From NCBI RefSeq assembly GCF_947179515.1, contig NC_067480.1, positions 13,851,588 to 13,915,587 of the forward strand: a DNA stretch of 64,000 nt, given 5' to 3'. Positions 25,448-36,800 of this stretch are shown one piece after another; position 1 is the first letter of the stretch; every line of letters begins with the position of its first letter. Position numbers and translations under genes: made by a program. This stretch comes from Apodemus sylvaticus (Eukaryota; Chordata; Mammalia; Rodentia; Muridae). The notes below the pieces were generated by a model that saw nothing but the letters and a program-made list of their open reading frames with translations, was not told the DNA's origin and ran no database searches.

Positions 25448-26595
25448 CATGGAAGTTGCAAGCTGGTCCAACCACTCTGGAAATCAGTCTGGCAGTTTCT
25501 TCAAAAATTGGACAGAGTACTACCTGAGGATTCAGCTATACCACTTCTGGGCATATAGCCAAAAGATCCTCCAACATTTAACAAGGACCCACACTCCCCT
25601 ATGCTAATAGCAGCCTTATTTATAATCGTCATAAGCTGGAAATAACCAAGATGTTCCTCAACAAAGGAATGGATATAGAAGATGTGGTACAGTTATGAAA
25701 TGGAGTACTTTTCAGCTATTCAAAACAATGAGTTCATGAAATTCACAGACAAATGGCTGGAACTAGAAAGTACCATCCTGAGTGAGGTAACCAAATCACA
25801 AATGAAAACACATGGTATGCACTCACAAATAAGTGGATATTAGCCCAAAATCTCAGAACACTGAAGGTATAAATCACAGACCACATGAAGCTCAAGAAGA
25901 TAGAAGACCAAAGTGTGGATTCCTCAGTTCTTTTTAGAAAGGCAAACAAAATTCTTATGGGAAGGAACACAGAGAAAAAGTGTGGAGCAGAGACTGAAGG
26001 AAAGGCCATCCAGAGATTGCCCCATCTGGGGATACATCCCATATACACTCACCAAACACAGACACTAATGCTGATCCCAAGAAGTTCTTGCTGACAGGAA
26101 CCTGATATATCTGTCTCCTGAGAGGCTCTGCCAGAGCCTGACAAATAACAGATGTGGACACTGGAAGCCAATGATTAGACTAAGCACAGGATCCCCAATG
26201 GAGGAGTTAGAAAAGGACTGAAGGAGCAGAAGGAGTTTGCAACCCCATAGGAAGAACAATAATATCAACCAACCAGAACCCCCAGAGCTCCCTCAAACCA
26301 AGCCACCAACCAAAGGGATCCATGGCTCCAGCTGCATATGTAGCAGAGGAGGGCCTTTTGGGGCATCAATAAGAGCAGAGGCCTCTGGTCCTGTGATGGC
26401 TCAGAAGCTCCAGTGTACAGGAATTCTAGGGTGGGGAGGAAGAAGTTGATGGGTGGGTGGGGCAACACCCTCACAGAAGCAGAGGGGGGGGAATGGTATG
26501 GGGTTTTCCCACTGGAAATTGGATAACATTTGAAATGTAAATAAAGAAATTATCCAAAACAAACAAACAAACAAACAAAACAAAACAAAAAACAA
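25448..26595 (+). mobile_element. 5'-truncated L1, sense (ORF2 end plus 3' UTR)
   Basis: It starts inside the ORF2 C-terminus (context of LVQPLW-SVW, in short broken frames at 25,455-25,600). It runs through the ORF2 end near 25,840 and the G-rich 3' UTR to CATTTGAAATGTAAATAAAG at about 26,527, and finishes in an (AAAC)n-type tail. ORF2 remnants carry several stops and frameshifts. No clear TSD was seen, so it is probably an older insertion. Confidence 0.9.
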
Positions 26596-26689
26596 ATTCA
26601 ATTAGTTTGTGTCTTTGTTTCTTTTGGGGAGATTGTATTTCCTTTAATTTTTCTAATTTTGAGATTATAATTTAATTTTGAAATGCAAA

Positions 26690-26910
26690 TCTCTAAATTT
26701 CAGATCATAATTTAATCACATTTTTCTTTTTCTCCCTCTAAACCCTCTCTTATACCCACCCATTCCTCTCTTTGCATTCATCACCTCTTTTATATTAGCA
26801 TATATATTCCTCAATATAATCTTTTCAGTCCTCCTAGTGCTGCCTCTGTGTACACTTTAAGGATTGACCATTTGGCACTGGACAGCTCATCAATGAATGA
26901 CTCACAAGCT
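26690..26910 (-). mobile_element. Old L1 3' UTR fragment, antisense (tentative)
   Basis: The pyrimidine-rich stretch CACATTTTTCTTTTTCTCCC to GGATTGACCATTTGGCACTG resembles the complement of an older rodent L1 (Lx-type) 3' end. It is too diverged for certainty by eye. Confidence 0.4.
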
Positions 26911-27607
26911 TAAACTGATTTCTTTACTCCATTCGTATGATTATTTTTTATTCTCTTTGAGGTTATTGTTTATTTTGAAAGTTAGGCATTCCAATTATTT
27001 TTCCAGAATTCCAATTATCTTACTGTATTTGGATCTAGTTCTTGAGTAGTTATGAATTTGGAGGAGGCCAGTCAGGCTGCTCTCCATTTTATATCTACTG
27101 TTACCCATTGCAATTATTGTATCTGTTGAGATGATTCTGTGTTCCAGTTCTCTGTGGCAGTGTCTTCTCGCATCCCTGTGCTTATTCCCACTCACCAAGG
27201 AAAAAGAAAACTGCTATGACAAGGAAATTACAAACACATTTTTTAAATGTATTATAAATGAAACATCAACTATACACATAACATGGATGTGCAAATAAGG
27301 AACCAAGACCGTTTGTGATGATGTAGAGTTAGTTAGCACAGAGAGGAATTAAAAGTGAATTGACCCTAAGAAGGAGGAAAGAAGAATATAATGCATTTAT
27401 GTTATGACACAATAGTATGAGGGAAATCAAAATAGCATTAAAACAAGCTATAAGAAAGCAACCAGAAAATGTAGTTAATAGCTGTTGACTAAAACAACTA
27501 TTGAACAGCATAAGATGGGAGAAACATTTTCTCATAAATGTTTTATTTTGAAGTTTGTGTGAATGGGATGGTACCATCAATCTATTTGTTTCACTGGGAC
27601 AGACAGT

Positions 27608-28291
27608 TTAAACCAGAAACGACTGTGTAACGGCTGAGCCCTGTCCTACTTTGCCTGGGTATAAGAATAAATATAAGCTAAAATGATGTCTGTAGAACTT
27701 ATTATACCAATATAAGAGGCCTATAACTTGGCAAGAGGAGGAGCTACTACACTCAAGCAATTTACCCTCATTAAATCTGGGTCCTGTCCAACCTGATGTC
27801 CCCTTTCTCAAATAAAATCTAATAATTGGTGTGGCTGGGGTGAATGCCAGAAAAGTAGATGCATTTTTACCAAATGCCCCAGGGGCTCTGAAAGTGAGCA
27901 CAGTGGTCGGTCCATGGAATGATTTGCATTGACAGGCATTGAGGTCTTCGGTACCACAGCCATACATACCATCCAATCCTAACTCCTGCTGACAACAATT
28001 AACTATCTCCTTGCATCTCATGTCATAGAATGTGCTGCTGTGCCTAAGTGCCACTTCCCTCCACTTCCCTCCATAGCGTAGTACAAAATTTAAATCTCTT
28101 GCAGTTGTGTCTCTATTCCATGCCCATGTAACAATCAGTGTTTTGGCCCACACAGACCCTTGGTGTAGATCTTTACATAGCAAAGGAAGAGGCAGCTGAA
28201 ACTTAGAAATAACATGTAGAGGTAGGACATCAGATCCAGCCAAAGATGATTTTTGTTTTGCTCCTTCCCACTTCCCTTCTTTTTTCTTTCT
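27608..28291 (-). pseudogene. Unrecognised 228-codon open frame, cysteine-rich, possibly decayed retroviral envelope
   Basis: The minus-strand frame is open from a stop at 28,292-28,294 down to the stop at 27,608-27,610. This is unusually long for this window outside L1. No ATG lies in its first third: the first in-frame ATG falls near 28,021, and the codon at 28,243 is TTG, so it is a remnant or an exon-like piece rather than a complete gene. The predicted segment has nine cysteines, including a CC pair and a CGTEDLNACQCKSF cluster, and one N-glycosylation sequon (KNAST). The cysteine cluster loosely recalls the surface subunit of gammaretrovirus-like envelope proteins. That is a weak inference from spacing only. 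No flanking LTR, transmembrane subunit or pol homology is visible. A chance frame or a fragment of an unfamiliar gene remains possible. Confidence 0.3.
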
Positions 28292-28309
28292 TCATTTATC
28301 TTTTTGTAT

Positions 28310-28402
28310 AGGCATATACTCAGATTGGTCTGAAACTCAACATCCTCTTGCTTCAGTCTCCCTAATGCTGGGGCTGCAAATGTGAGTCCCACAGTCTTTT
28401 TG
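28310..28402 (-). mobile_element. Old B1-like SINE fragment, antisense (tentative)
   Basis: GATTGGTCTGAAACTCAACA followed by CAGTCTCCCTAATGCTGGGG resembles the complement of an ancient 7SL-derived monomer. It is strongly diverged and has lost its tail. Confidence 0.45.
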
Positions 28403-28404
28403 TC

Positions 28405-28910
28405 TTAGTCAGGTTTTCTATTCCTGCACAAAACACCATGACCAAGAAGCAAGTTGGGAAGGAAAGGATTTATTCAGCATATATTTTGGTTCATTACCAC
28501 AGGAAGTCAAGACTGGAACTCAAGCAGATTAGGAAGCAGGAGCTGATGCAGAGGCCATGGAGAGATGTTACTTACTGGCTTGCTTCCCCTGGCTTGCTCA
28601 GCTTGCTTTCTAATAAAACACAGAACTACCAGCCCAGGGATGGCAGGGTTAAAAGGTGTGGCCCTATTAGAGTAAGTGTGTCACTGTAGATATGGGCTAT
28701 AAGACCACCATCCTAGCTGCCAGGAAGGCAGTATTCAGATAGCAACATTCAGATGAAGATATAGAACTCTTCTCTGCCTATACCATGCCTTCCTGGACAC
28801 TGAAATCTTGATAATGTACTTTTGAACCTGTAAGTCAGCCTCAGTTAAATGTCCTTTATAAGAATTGTATTGGTCATGGTGAGTGTTCAGAACAATAAAC
28901 TCCTAGGATA
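28405..28910 (+). mobile_element. Rodent interspersed repeat, hAT-like (URR1-type)
   Basis: The left half (28,405-28,680) contains TTAGTCAGGTTTTCTATTCC and GACCAAGAAGCAAGTTGGGA. The right half contains ATCCTAGCTGCCAGGAAGGC and ends near GGTCATGGTGAGTGTTCAGA. Both halves are familiar parts of a common rodent repeat also seen at 5818 and 19,130. The family name is from memory. An 83-codon frame crossing it has no meaning. Confidence 0.55.
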
Positions 28911-29490
28911 TTTCTCCAGTACATTTTAATAATAAGACCCATCTTAAGATGCTTTCTGACCATAATAACAATGGGTAGACTGGGAACTGTAGAGCTCTTC
29001 TCATGAACGGATCACATATCCATGTCCTGAAACAATTTGCAGAAGGCCATGCTTTTCATATGTGCTTCGCACCAAGGCATCTCTCATCAGTATTGCTTAC
29101 AGTACATTTATGGAACTCCTTTCCCGTTTCCTACCCTGCCATCATTCCTTAGAAACCAAAGTCGGAACCTCAGATTTCAACAGTTTTCTTTTGAATATCA
29201 TTTGTGATGTCACACCGTGTCTGCCTACTGCAAAGACTTCTTACTGTAGCTGCACAGTTATTACTCTGTGACAATAGTGTGGTAATGTAGGACTCTACTG
29301 GTTCCATCCACTATTTGCTCCTATCCTCTTGCTTTCTTCAAGGATCCTTACTAGGTTGCACTTCTCAAACAGGAAATTGATGGTAGAAAAGTTGATAGTA
29401 ATAATTTTGGTAAATATGAGATTGAAACTGTTGTTGCTTGATATCTTCTAAAAAGAAAATGTATTCTGGATTATCTACCTTTTGTAAATT
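28911..29490. other. Sequence with no gene recognised
   Basis: AT-rich, ordinary composition. No repeat or coding feature is recognised. Confidence 0.4.
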
Positions 29491-29508
29491 ATATTATAAA
29501 TATATTTT

Positions 29509-30238
29509 TAGTTGATATTTTCTTTATTTACATTTCAAATGTTAGCCCCTTTCCTCATTCTGCCCTGAAATCCCTATCCCATTCCCCCTCCCCCTCCTCA
29601 ATGAGAGTGTCCCCCACATACACATACCCACTCTTCCCTCCCCGCCCTGGCATCCCCCTATACTGGGGCATCCAGCATTCATAGAACCAGGGGCCTTTTC
29701 TCTCATTGATTCCCAACAAGTGCATCCTCTGATACATATATGACTGGAGCCAAGGGTCCCTCCATGTGTACTCTTTGGTTGGTGGTTTAGTCTCTGGGAG
29801 CTCTAGGGGAGGTCTGGTTGGTTGATATCGTTGCTCTTCCTATGGGGTTGCAAACTCCTTCAGCTCCTTCAGTTTTTTTCTAAATACTCCAATAGGGACC
29901 CAGTGCTCAGTCCAGTGGTTGGCTGCAATCATCTGCCTCTGTATTTGTTAGGTTCTGGCAGGGCCTCTCAGGAGACAGCTATATCAGCTCCTGTCAACAT
30001 GCTCTTCTTAACATCAGCGATAGTGTCTGGATTTGGTGACTGTATATGGGATGCTTCCCCAGGTGGAACCATCTCTGGATGGCTTTTCCTTCAGTGACTG
30101 CTCCACACTTTGTCTCCATATTTCCTCCCATTGGGTATTTTCTTCTCCCTTCTAAGAAGTACTGAAACATCTACACTTTTGTCTTCCTTCCTCCTGAGCT
30201 TCATGTGGTCTGTGAAACTTTTCTTGTGTATTCTAATC
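29509..30238 (-). mobile_element. 5'-truncated L1 3' UTR, antisense, with 16-bp TSD
   Basis: The complement of the L1 3' UTR runs from TTCTTTATTTACATTTCAAA to the segment just after the ORF2 stop (GCTTCATGTGGTCTGTGAAA). The copy is 730 bp and flanked by a perfect 16-bp direct repeat, ATTATAAATATATTTT, at 29,493-29,508 and 30,239-30,254. It has no ORF2 sequence of use. Confidence 0.95.
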
Positions 30239-30254
30239 ATTATAAATATATTTT

Positions 30255-30712
30255 AACATGTTTCTAAACTTCTCTTAATTTGATTTTGAAGTTCTTTAGA
30301 ACTCAGGTGTTTTTTTTTTTTTTTTTGATACCTTGAAATACATTATGATTCAATCACATTTTCCCTCAGTAGTGGCCACTGACTATCTATATATAGTTCA
30401 CAATGCCAATGGTAAGGCATTGTGTTTTTTTATACTTCCCGCTGATGTGATTATTATTTAGTTTTTGTAATGAACTTATGAGATTCCAGGATGTAACAGG
30501 CAAGACTTATATAAAAGATTCTATTTTGCATCAGGTGTAATGGTCTAACAATCTCTCCTCCCAGTCTTCTGAGATGTAGTCTGAGACACAGACTTAACAA
30601 GTGGTCAGCTGTAAATATATTTACATAAAAGGAATGCTAGATGGACTTAGTAGGAGATCTATATCTTTATAGATATAGATATTCATATAGGTATCTTGAT
30701 AGATAGATGATA
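30255..30712. other. Sequence with no gene recognised
   Basis: Contains a T run at 30,310-30,326. Nothing else is supported. Confidence 0.4.
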
Positions 30713-30714
30713 AA

Positions 30715-30800
<86 letters not shown>
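30713..30800. repeat. (GAAA)n microsatellite
   Basis: A nearly perfect AAAG/GAAA run of 21 or 22 units. Lys/Glu/Arg and Phe/Leu/Ser frames on either strand are artefacts. Confidence 0.97.
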
Positions 30801-30801
<1 letters not shown>

Positions 30802-32170
30802 GCCAAAAAATTCCAGGAAAAAAAATGGAAAGACGGGGAGAAAGGGAAAGAAATATCTAGTGATGCAAGACATAGATGAGGAAATGATATAATGAATTCG
30901 TACATGATACTCTCAAAATTAAACATTGATGTTTTTAAAAAAACATATTGTGCACAAATTCTAGGAAATTCCTTTGTTATCTAAACTCACATAATTGAAA
31001 TTTTACTTAAATAAGTTTTCTGACAAGTACATAAGTTTACTCCAAGATAAGTACAAAGCATGGCCTTACTGGCAACTGTACTCAGTGGTCTTCCATGCCT
31101 GACCTGTCCTCCTGAGCTCCTATACTATATACCTCTAAATCTATACCACATCCAGGAGATGTCAGATACAAACCAGACCTGGATAGCAATTGTGTATGTT
31201 AGCGCATTCCTTTTTAAATGTGTCATCAGATACATCACTGCATATTTCTCTGTGTAACTATATTACACAGTTCTTATTTTTCATAATGCAAATAAATTAT
31301 CTCTTTGCTTTTTCCCATATATGCACCAAAAATCCTTCTTTCTCCATTATGGGAGAGTGTTGTGTAGCAAGGAGTAGATGAGAAAAGAATGATCTAGCAC
31401 ATCATTATTTAGGCTCCAATAAAAACTGGATTTAGTAAAAATATTTTCTTGTATGTTCTAATTATAATTTTTATTAATATCTCATTTATATATATTAAAT
31501 ATCATACATCAACAACTATGTTTTCCAGCTGATTTGTCTTCCATTTTGAACAATTACAATATAGCTTGTGGGTCTGTGTTTCTTCATATTTATGCTATTA
31601 CTGCCAGGGTCTTCTATCTGATATAAGAAGTTATTATCCTGCATTTTGTATAGTTTCATCACTTCTATTGTGACTGAATTCTCCTTCTAAGGCAATACGT
31701 TTACATAATACTTATGTTTCAAATTGATTTATTTCTACTGTTCTCTATATGAGCCCCAAATTTACTAGTATGTAATTATATGTTTCACCAATTCAAAACA
31801 TGTCCTAAACCATATCTGATTACATTTTTAGTCAGATGGATGAGGTCTTTAAGACCCCTCTTTATACATAAATATTCTAGATAACCCTCACTATTTAACC
31901 CTCACTAAAGTCCTGACTCATTTTTGTTAGGATTACATAATTCCGTAACATTAAGTACAAGCAATCTACCTTTTAGATAAACTTTAGGAGTGCATATTAA
32001 TTTTTGAAATAAATATGGAAAAATATGAAGTAGTACAGAGATTAGCATTACCTTTGCCCTCAATAATACCAACATTAGTGAGGTCTTATATGTGTTGCAT
32101 AAATATAAAAATATTATAATAAATTTGAACTTGTGGATTTTGTTAGAGAACCTATGGCTCTTGGAAAACA
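30801..32170. other. AT-rich sequence, no gene recognised
   Basis: No L1, SINE or LTR is recognised. Frames are at most 65 codons except an 89-codon hydrophobic frame at 31,905-32,174 without a domain. Confidence 0.4.
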
Positions 32171-32219
32171 TCACCCTAAATATGCAACTTTATTTTTCCA
32201 CATGATGTAACTTTCTTTA

Positions 32220-32540
32220 AACTACTCACAAATCTGTACACATCCAGTCCTTTTTCACTTTCTTGTTTTCTGGGTTTACTCCAGGTTATATATTCACATG
32301 TAAAGGTTTGGACCTAGGATCCACAAATAAGAGAGAAAAGGTAGGGTTGTCTCTTTGTGTCTGTTATCTCACTTGGACACATTCCAAGAAGTGTTATAGC
32401 AGAGACATACAGTAGATCTGTATTTTAAGGTTTGAGAGTTCTACAGAAGTCTGGACTCATTTACAATCCCATGAACAGTGAATGGGATGGGATTTTTTCC
32501 CTCTCTCACATCCTGGCCAGTGTTTTCTCTTTGTTATGTG
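32220..32540 (-). mobile_element. Old L1 fragment, antisense
   Basis: The complement contains the degraded ORF2 C-terminal region: TGTTATAGCAGAGACATACA to CTACAGAAGTCTGGACTCAT, then CCCTCTCTCACATCCTGGCC. The last is the usual antisense text over the GER-GT-LHCWW and vicinity. It is cut on the right by the CTTT/CCTT microsatellite. Confidence 0.55.
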
Positions 32541-32643
32541 GTTCCTTCTTTCCTTCTGTCCTTCCTTCCTTTCTTCCTTCCTCCTTCCTTTCTTTCCTTC
32601 CTTCCTTCCTTAATTCCCTTCCTTCCATCCTTCCTTCCTTGCT

Positions 32644-32725
<82 letters not shown>

Positions 32726-32774
32726 TTCCTTCCTTCCTTCCTTCCTTCCTTCCTTCCTTCCTTCCTTTCTTCTT
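32541..32774. repeat. (TTCC)n-(TTTC)n-(TTCC)n compound microsatellite
   Basis: Imperfect CCTT units to about 32,640, a perfect CTTT run to about 32,720, then perfect CCTT units. Leu/Ser/Phe frames of up to 159 codons crossing it are spurious. Confidence 0.96.
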
Positions 32775-33316
32775 CTCATAGCTATTTTGATTAGGATAAT
32801 ATTAAAACTTAAAACTAGTTTTAATTTTCATTTATGTAGTTGTCATTTATATTTCCTTTTTGAGAACCCTGTTTTGAAGTGGAAACTCAAGGTTTCTTTG
32901 GAAAGTTGTTTGGATGGTGTTTCGCTGGGGCAAACAGGTGAAGGAACATTTCATTAAAGTGGACACAAGTGTGAAAGGCTAATACAGACTTGGAAAGGAA
33001 AGGAACATTTCCCTGAATTACACACAGGAGAAAGGATGTTGTGCTAAAGCAGGTCATAAAGGTGTTGTGAAAGGACAGGTGATAAAGGCTTCTTTGCTAA
33101 GACACACATGTATCAGTCAACCTTACATTGCATAGTGAGTTAGAACATCATACACCAAAAAACTTCGGGTGGTGTGCTGCAGCATTTTGCTTCTTCAGTG
33201 GACTCAGGATGGTAGGATGCATGTGCAGAGACCAGACGCTTACAGAGGCAAAACCCATGCTGAGGCAAGAGCCGTACTGAGGCAAGACACTTGGAGGACA
33301 CGTGATGTTTGGAGGA

Positions 33317-33324
33317 TATAAATA
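33317..33324 (+). promoter_or_regulatory. TATA box of the older LTR
   Basis: TATAAATA in a GGAGGATATAAATAGGACTC context. The expected start would be about 30 bp downstream, near 33,347, which is some 50 bp before the start of the nested ERV and in the same direction. Confidence 0.6.
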
Positions 33325-33389
33325 GGACTCCAGCGAGAGGCAGAGACAGAGCTTGGCTTGCAGGTACCGCTAGCTGTGCTGCAATACTT

Positions 33390-33395
33390 CTGGGT
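33390..33395. repeat. 6-bp target-site duplication of the ERV, left copy
   Basis: CTGGGT, matched exactly at 37,971-37,976 immediately after the 3' LTR. Six bases is the usual duplication length for class II (ERVK) integrases. Confidence 0.95.
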
Positions 33396-33812
33396 TGTAC
33401 AGAGCCATATTGGGGCAGTCTTGCACTTGGTCAGAGTTTGACTTTGGTCAAGGTTAACTTCTCCCAGTTAGCCAGGATCCTGCTCCACCTAGGGTGGAGC
33501 GCTCGTAGTAAAGGTTAAGTTCATTGTTCCTCCAGGTATAGGGATTCCTGAATTAAGCAAGTGACCCACCCAGCTGCCGGAGCAGTCAAGACGAAAACCT
33601 CCAAGAGAAGCTAGACAACTTCCACCGGAACTCAGCCTGGAGTCTGGGGGGAAGGGTTTGCCCGAACTGTTAAAAGGTCTGGCGCCATTAAAGTTTACGG
33701 CTTTGATCAGTGAACATTGACTTGGCCGCACGTTCTTTTCGCCCCTCTTCCCTATAACCCCAAGATTCTCTCAAGAGGTAACCCGGTTTACATGTGGCTG
33801 CGGGCAGCTACA
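33396..33812 (+). repeat. 5' LTR of the non-autonomous ERV
   Basis: It starts TGTACAGAGCCATATTGGGG and ends GCGGGCAGCTACA. A possible variant poly(A) signal ATTAAA lies at 33,687-33,692. No canonical TATA box is seen. Confidence 0.95.
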
Positions 33813-33815
33813 TAT

Positions 33816-33833
33816 TGGCGCCCAACGTGGGGC
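33816..33833 (+). other. Primer binding site, tRNA-Lys type
   Basis: TGGCGCCCAACGTGGGGC lies three bases after the 5' LTR. It is the 18-nt complement known for tRNA-Lys(1,2), as used by several betaretroviruses and lentiviruses. This supports a class II assignment. Confidence 0.9.
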
Positions 33834-36800
33834 GACCTGGCACGAGAGAATTTCTTGAGGTAGCCCTATCCAGCGAAGCTTCGCGGAAAAGGTGAAAATT
33901 AATGGTATCCGCACGGTAAGCAACATAGAGGTCAAAACTAGCGCTAGTGAATTCGTGTCTATTGTTGTGAGTGCAAGGAAGGGATACAGTTTTTCAAGCA
34001 TACTGTGTGGACCCAGCGCAGGGACTGCTTGGGTTGATAAGATAGGGAAATATGGGGAAGGAATTTGGTAGGCATTTGCCCAAAGCTCGTAAGAGCTGAT
34101 TTCGGCGAAAAGAAAGGGGTTTTTAAAAATAGGCATATGTCCACAGCTTCTAAGAGCTGTTTAAAGAGGAAAATGGATGCAATTGCTTAACAAGCACGCT
34201 TAACTTTCTGTGTATCTTTCCGTGTTTGTCCCGGTGCACCGACTGTCTGTCTATGTGTATGTTTATGTCCTCTCTGTGTCTTTGTGTGAATGACTGTTTC
34301 ATGTTAAAAAGAAAAATTGGTAAAGATTACATCTGCTGGTAACCTCTTGAGCTAGCCACAGTTTGTGTGGGGATTGATTCAAAGCCACGCTGCAGCAGCG
34401 TAGCTCACTCACCCAAGACAGAAACATGGCTGGGGAAAAAGCCGCTCTTAAAAGCCCAGAAACCTCGAGATTTGGGAAGACCTTGGTTTGGCTTGTGAAA
34501 TTCATGTAGTCGCTTTATACTTGTTTCTAATTGGTTTTAATGGTATAAGGCTTTACATTTCTTGACTAAAGAGTTATAAATTAATTGGTTATTATGTAAA
34601 AGGTATAGTGTTATTAAGAAAAGGTTAGTTTAAAACTGGTGATTCAGTGTTAGAGCTATCTTAACTAACTACACGTGGCCTAACGCCACTCATGCCTTGT
34701 TCTTGTTTATAATTGGATTTAAAGGTATATTTTGCATGACTTGACTATAGAGTATTGGCTTAAGTCACTGGACATGATTTAAAAGGTATAATGTTATTAA
34801 CAAATGTTAGGTGAAAGCTGGTAGTTTAGGGTAGTCGCCATTTTGAACACCACGTGGCATGACGCAATCCAGGAAATACAGGCCTTTGGGACGCTCCTAA
34901 ATTGGCATGGTGTTTCATGTGAATCTTGGCCTGGAGATTAGACTTAATGAAGATTAAGATTTAAAATATTGTCTCTTTAATAAGTTACACTGTTATACAC
35001 TTGAACATAAGAACTGGCATACAAACCTTGTGCTGTAAATATGTGTTTGCCATTAATTTTAAAGAAAATAGATTGTTTAAAATTGAGATTTGCTTCCAAA
35101 ATTACAATTGTGCTCTAATATTGCAAGAAAACATTGAGTTACAATAAAAATCAGTGTGTCATTGGCTACAGTTTTCAGTTTGCAGGCTCGTAATTGTTAA
35201 CATTTTGTAATTAAGATAATTTTGAGAGTGATACAGCTATGGGTTTTAGAGGCCCATTGCCACTTTTCCACAAGTTTATAGGCTACAATGGTAGGAGCAA
35301 AATTTAACCCTCCAAGATTAAAAAGGATATCTCTGTGGAAATGTATTTGATATCAAGTAGGTTCCTTTGACCATGGAATTACAGGTTTCTTTTGTTTAAT
35401 CCTGAAAACGTCCTAGCAGGTTTGGGTCTGGTCTTAGTTAAAAGGCTCAGGTCTAGTCCTTGCGAAGGACTAAAGGTGGATCCTAGGGCAGATAAAAAAG
35501 AAAAAAAAGTGTTTTGTCTCTGTTTCTATACTAGAAGTTAAGATCTTAAAATTTTCAGTGTATAATGTTCATAGAATGTTTGTTACAGGCCCTTGCTCCT
35601 ATAGACTTTTAGAATTTTTAGGTAAATGGCTTTCAAAGGTTGTTAAGATATATTAATTGGCTTTATCTTATATTTACCTCATTTTAAGCTTGCCACAAAA
35701 GGTCTTAAACCTCTGTTTTCAAGGTAGGAAACGTTTGTTCCTTGCTTCAAGCAACAATCAAATTTATTATTAATGGTTGGTCTATTACATGGCAAGCATT
35801 TTTAACATGTTTATTCCTTTAAGTTTCTCCCTGCTTCAACACAGATACCTGAATTGGGTGCTATAGCAGCTATTTTTAAGATGTTAAAGGTCAAGCTTTT
35901 AATAATAGTAGATATACATAGCTCATGGTTTATAATTGCTTAAAATTGGTCCATTTTTAATACTGCTAATTCTTAATTTCTACAGTTTATACAAATGTGA
36001 TTCAAATTTCTAAGAACAAAGGATATGTTCTCTAAATGACTGTCCTTTAGGTATTTGAAATAATTTTATATTTTGTGCACATCAAATTATAAAGATTTGT
36101 TCTTGATGTCCTCAATTTCTACCTCTACCACGTAATGGTGTTAATCCTAGAGGACTTAGTTATTACAGATAAATGATATTCATATTTCTAATTTAAAAGA
36201 TTAAAAAAATATGTACATGTGACTAATGATTCATTTTTAGGCTGTCTAGTTGCAACTGCTCTAACAGAAAAAGCAACTATATTTTATATAATTACATAGT
36301 TATTGCCTATGTTATGGTTTATACTTTGTGTTCCAACTTAAATTAATAAAACAATATCTTCTTGGAAGAAAGAAGAGAGGGGAAATTGTGTCCCTGTGCA
36401 TATAATTTAAATTATGCTTGCATGTTTTTAAAAAAAATTTTAAAATTTGGATGCCAAGAAACTCCTTGCTAAATGTATATGACATCTTGTAATTAGACAT
36501 ATTGATGTCTAGGTGAAATGAAGGAATTCACTTACTAACATATGCCATGATCCTGATTTAATATTGGGGGAGAAGGCATGTCCTCTGTTTTTTCCACAGA
36601 ATGCTGCAGAAGATATGCTGACTGTGCTTGCTGAATGCCCAGACCATGGTAACATAAGAGCTATATTGGGTATATGTTCTTGACTTACCTCAATTGTTAA
36701 ATGTCCCAGGTTAGATAAATTGCCTAGCTTCAAGCTTTTAGACTTTGTGGGACAGAACATGGAGACTGTTAAGCTAGCTTAGGAAAAATTAATCTAAAGA

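Larger units (their letters stand above)
32907..33395 (+). mobile_element. Older LTR, left part (split by the ERV)
   Basis: It begins TGTTTGGATGGTGTTTCGCT and has the organisation of a rodent class II-type LTR. A TATA box is present at 33,317-33,324 (TATAAATA). The LTR is interrupted at 33,395 by a complete LTR retrotransposon and resumes at 37,977. From memory it resembles the BGLII/RMER group of rodent LTRs; the name is uncertain. No internal coding region accompanies it, so it is probably a solo LTR. Confidence 0.65.

Noticed and set aside
27329..27580. 83-codon hydrophobic frame downstream of the cysteine-rich frame, considered as a transmembrane subunit
   Set aside because: No fusion peptide, heptad repeat or CX6CC-type motif is visible, so it does not support an envelope gene.
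32432..32957. Open frames of 120 and 159 codons
   Set aside because: Most of their length is the CTTT/CCTT repeat; the flanks are old L1 and unique sequence in arbitrary frames.
33489..33731. 80-codon minus-strand frame, repeated at 37,647-37,889
   Set aside because: It lies in both LTR copies and is a chance frame; duplication comes from the LTRs.
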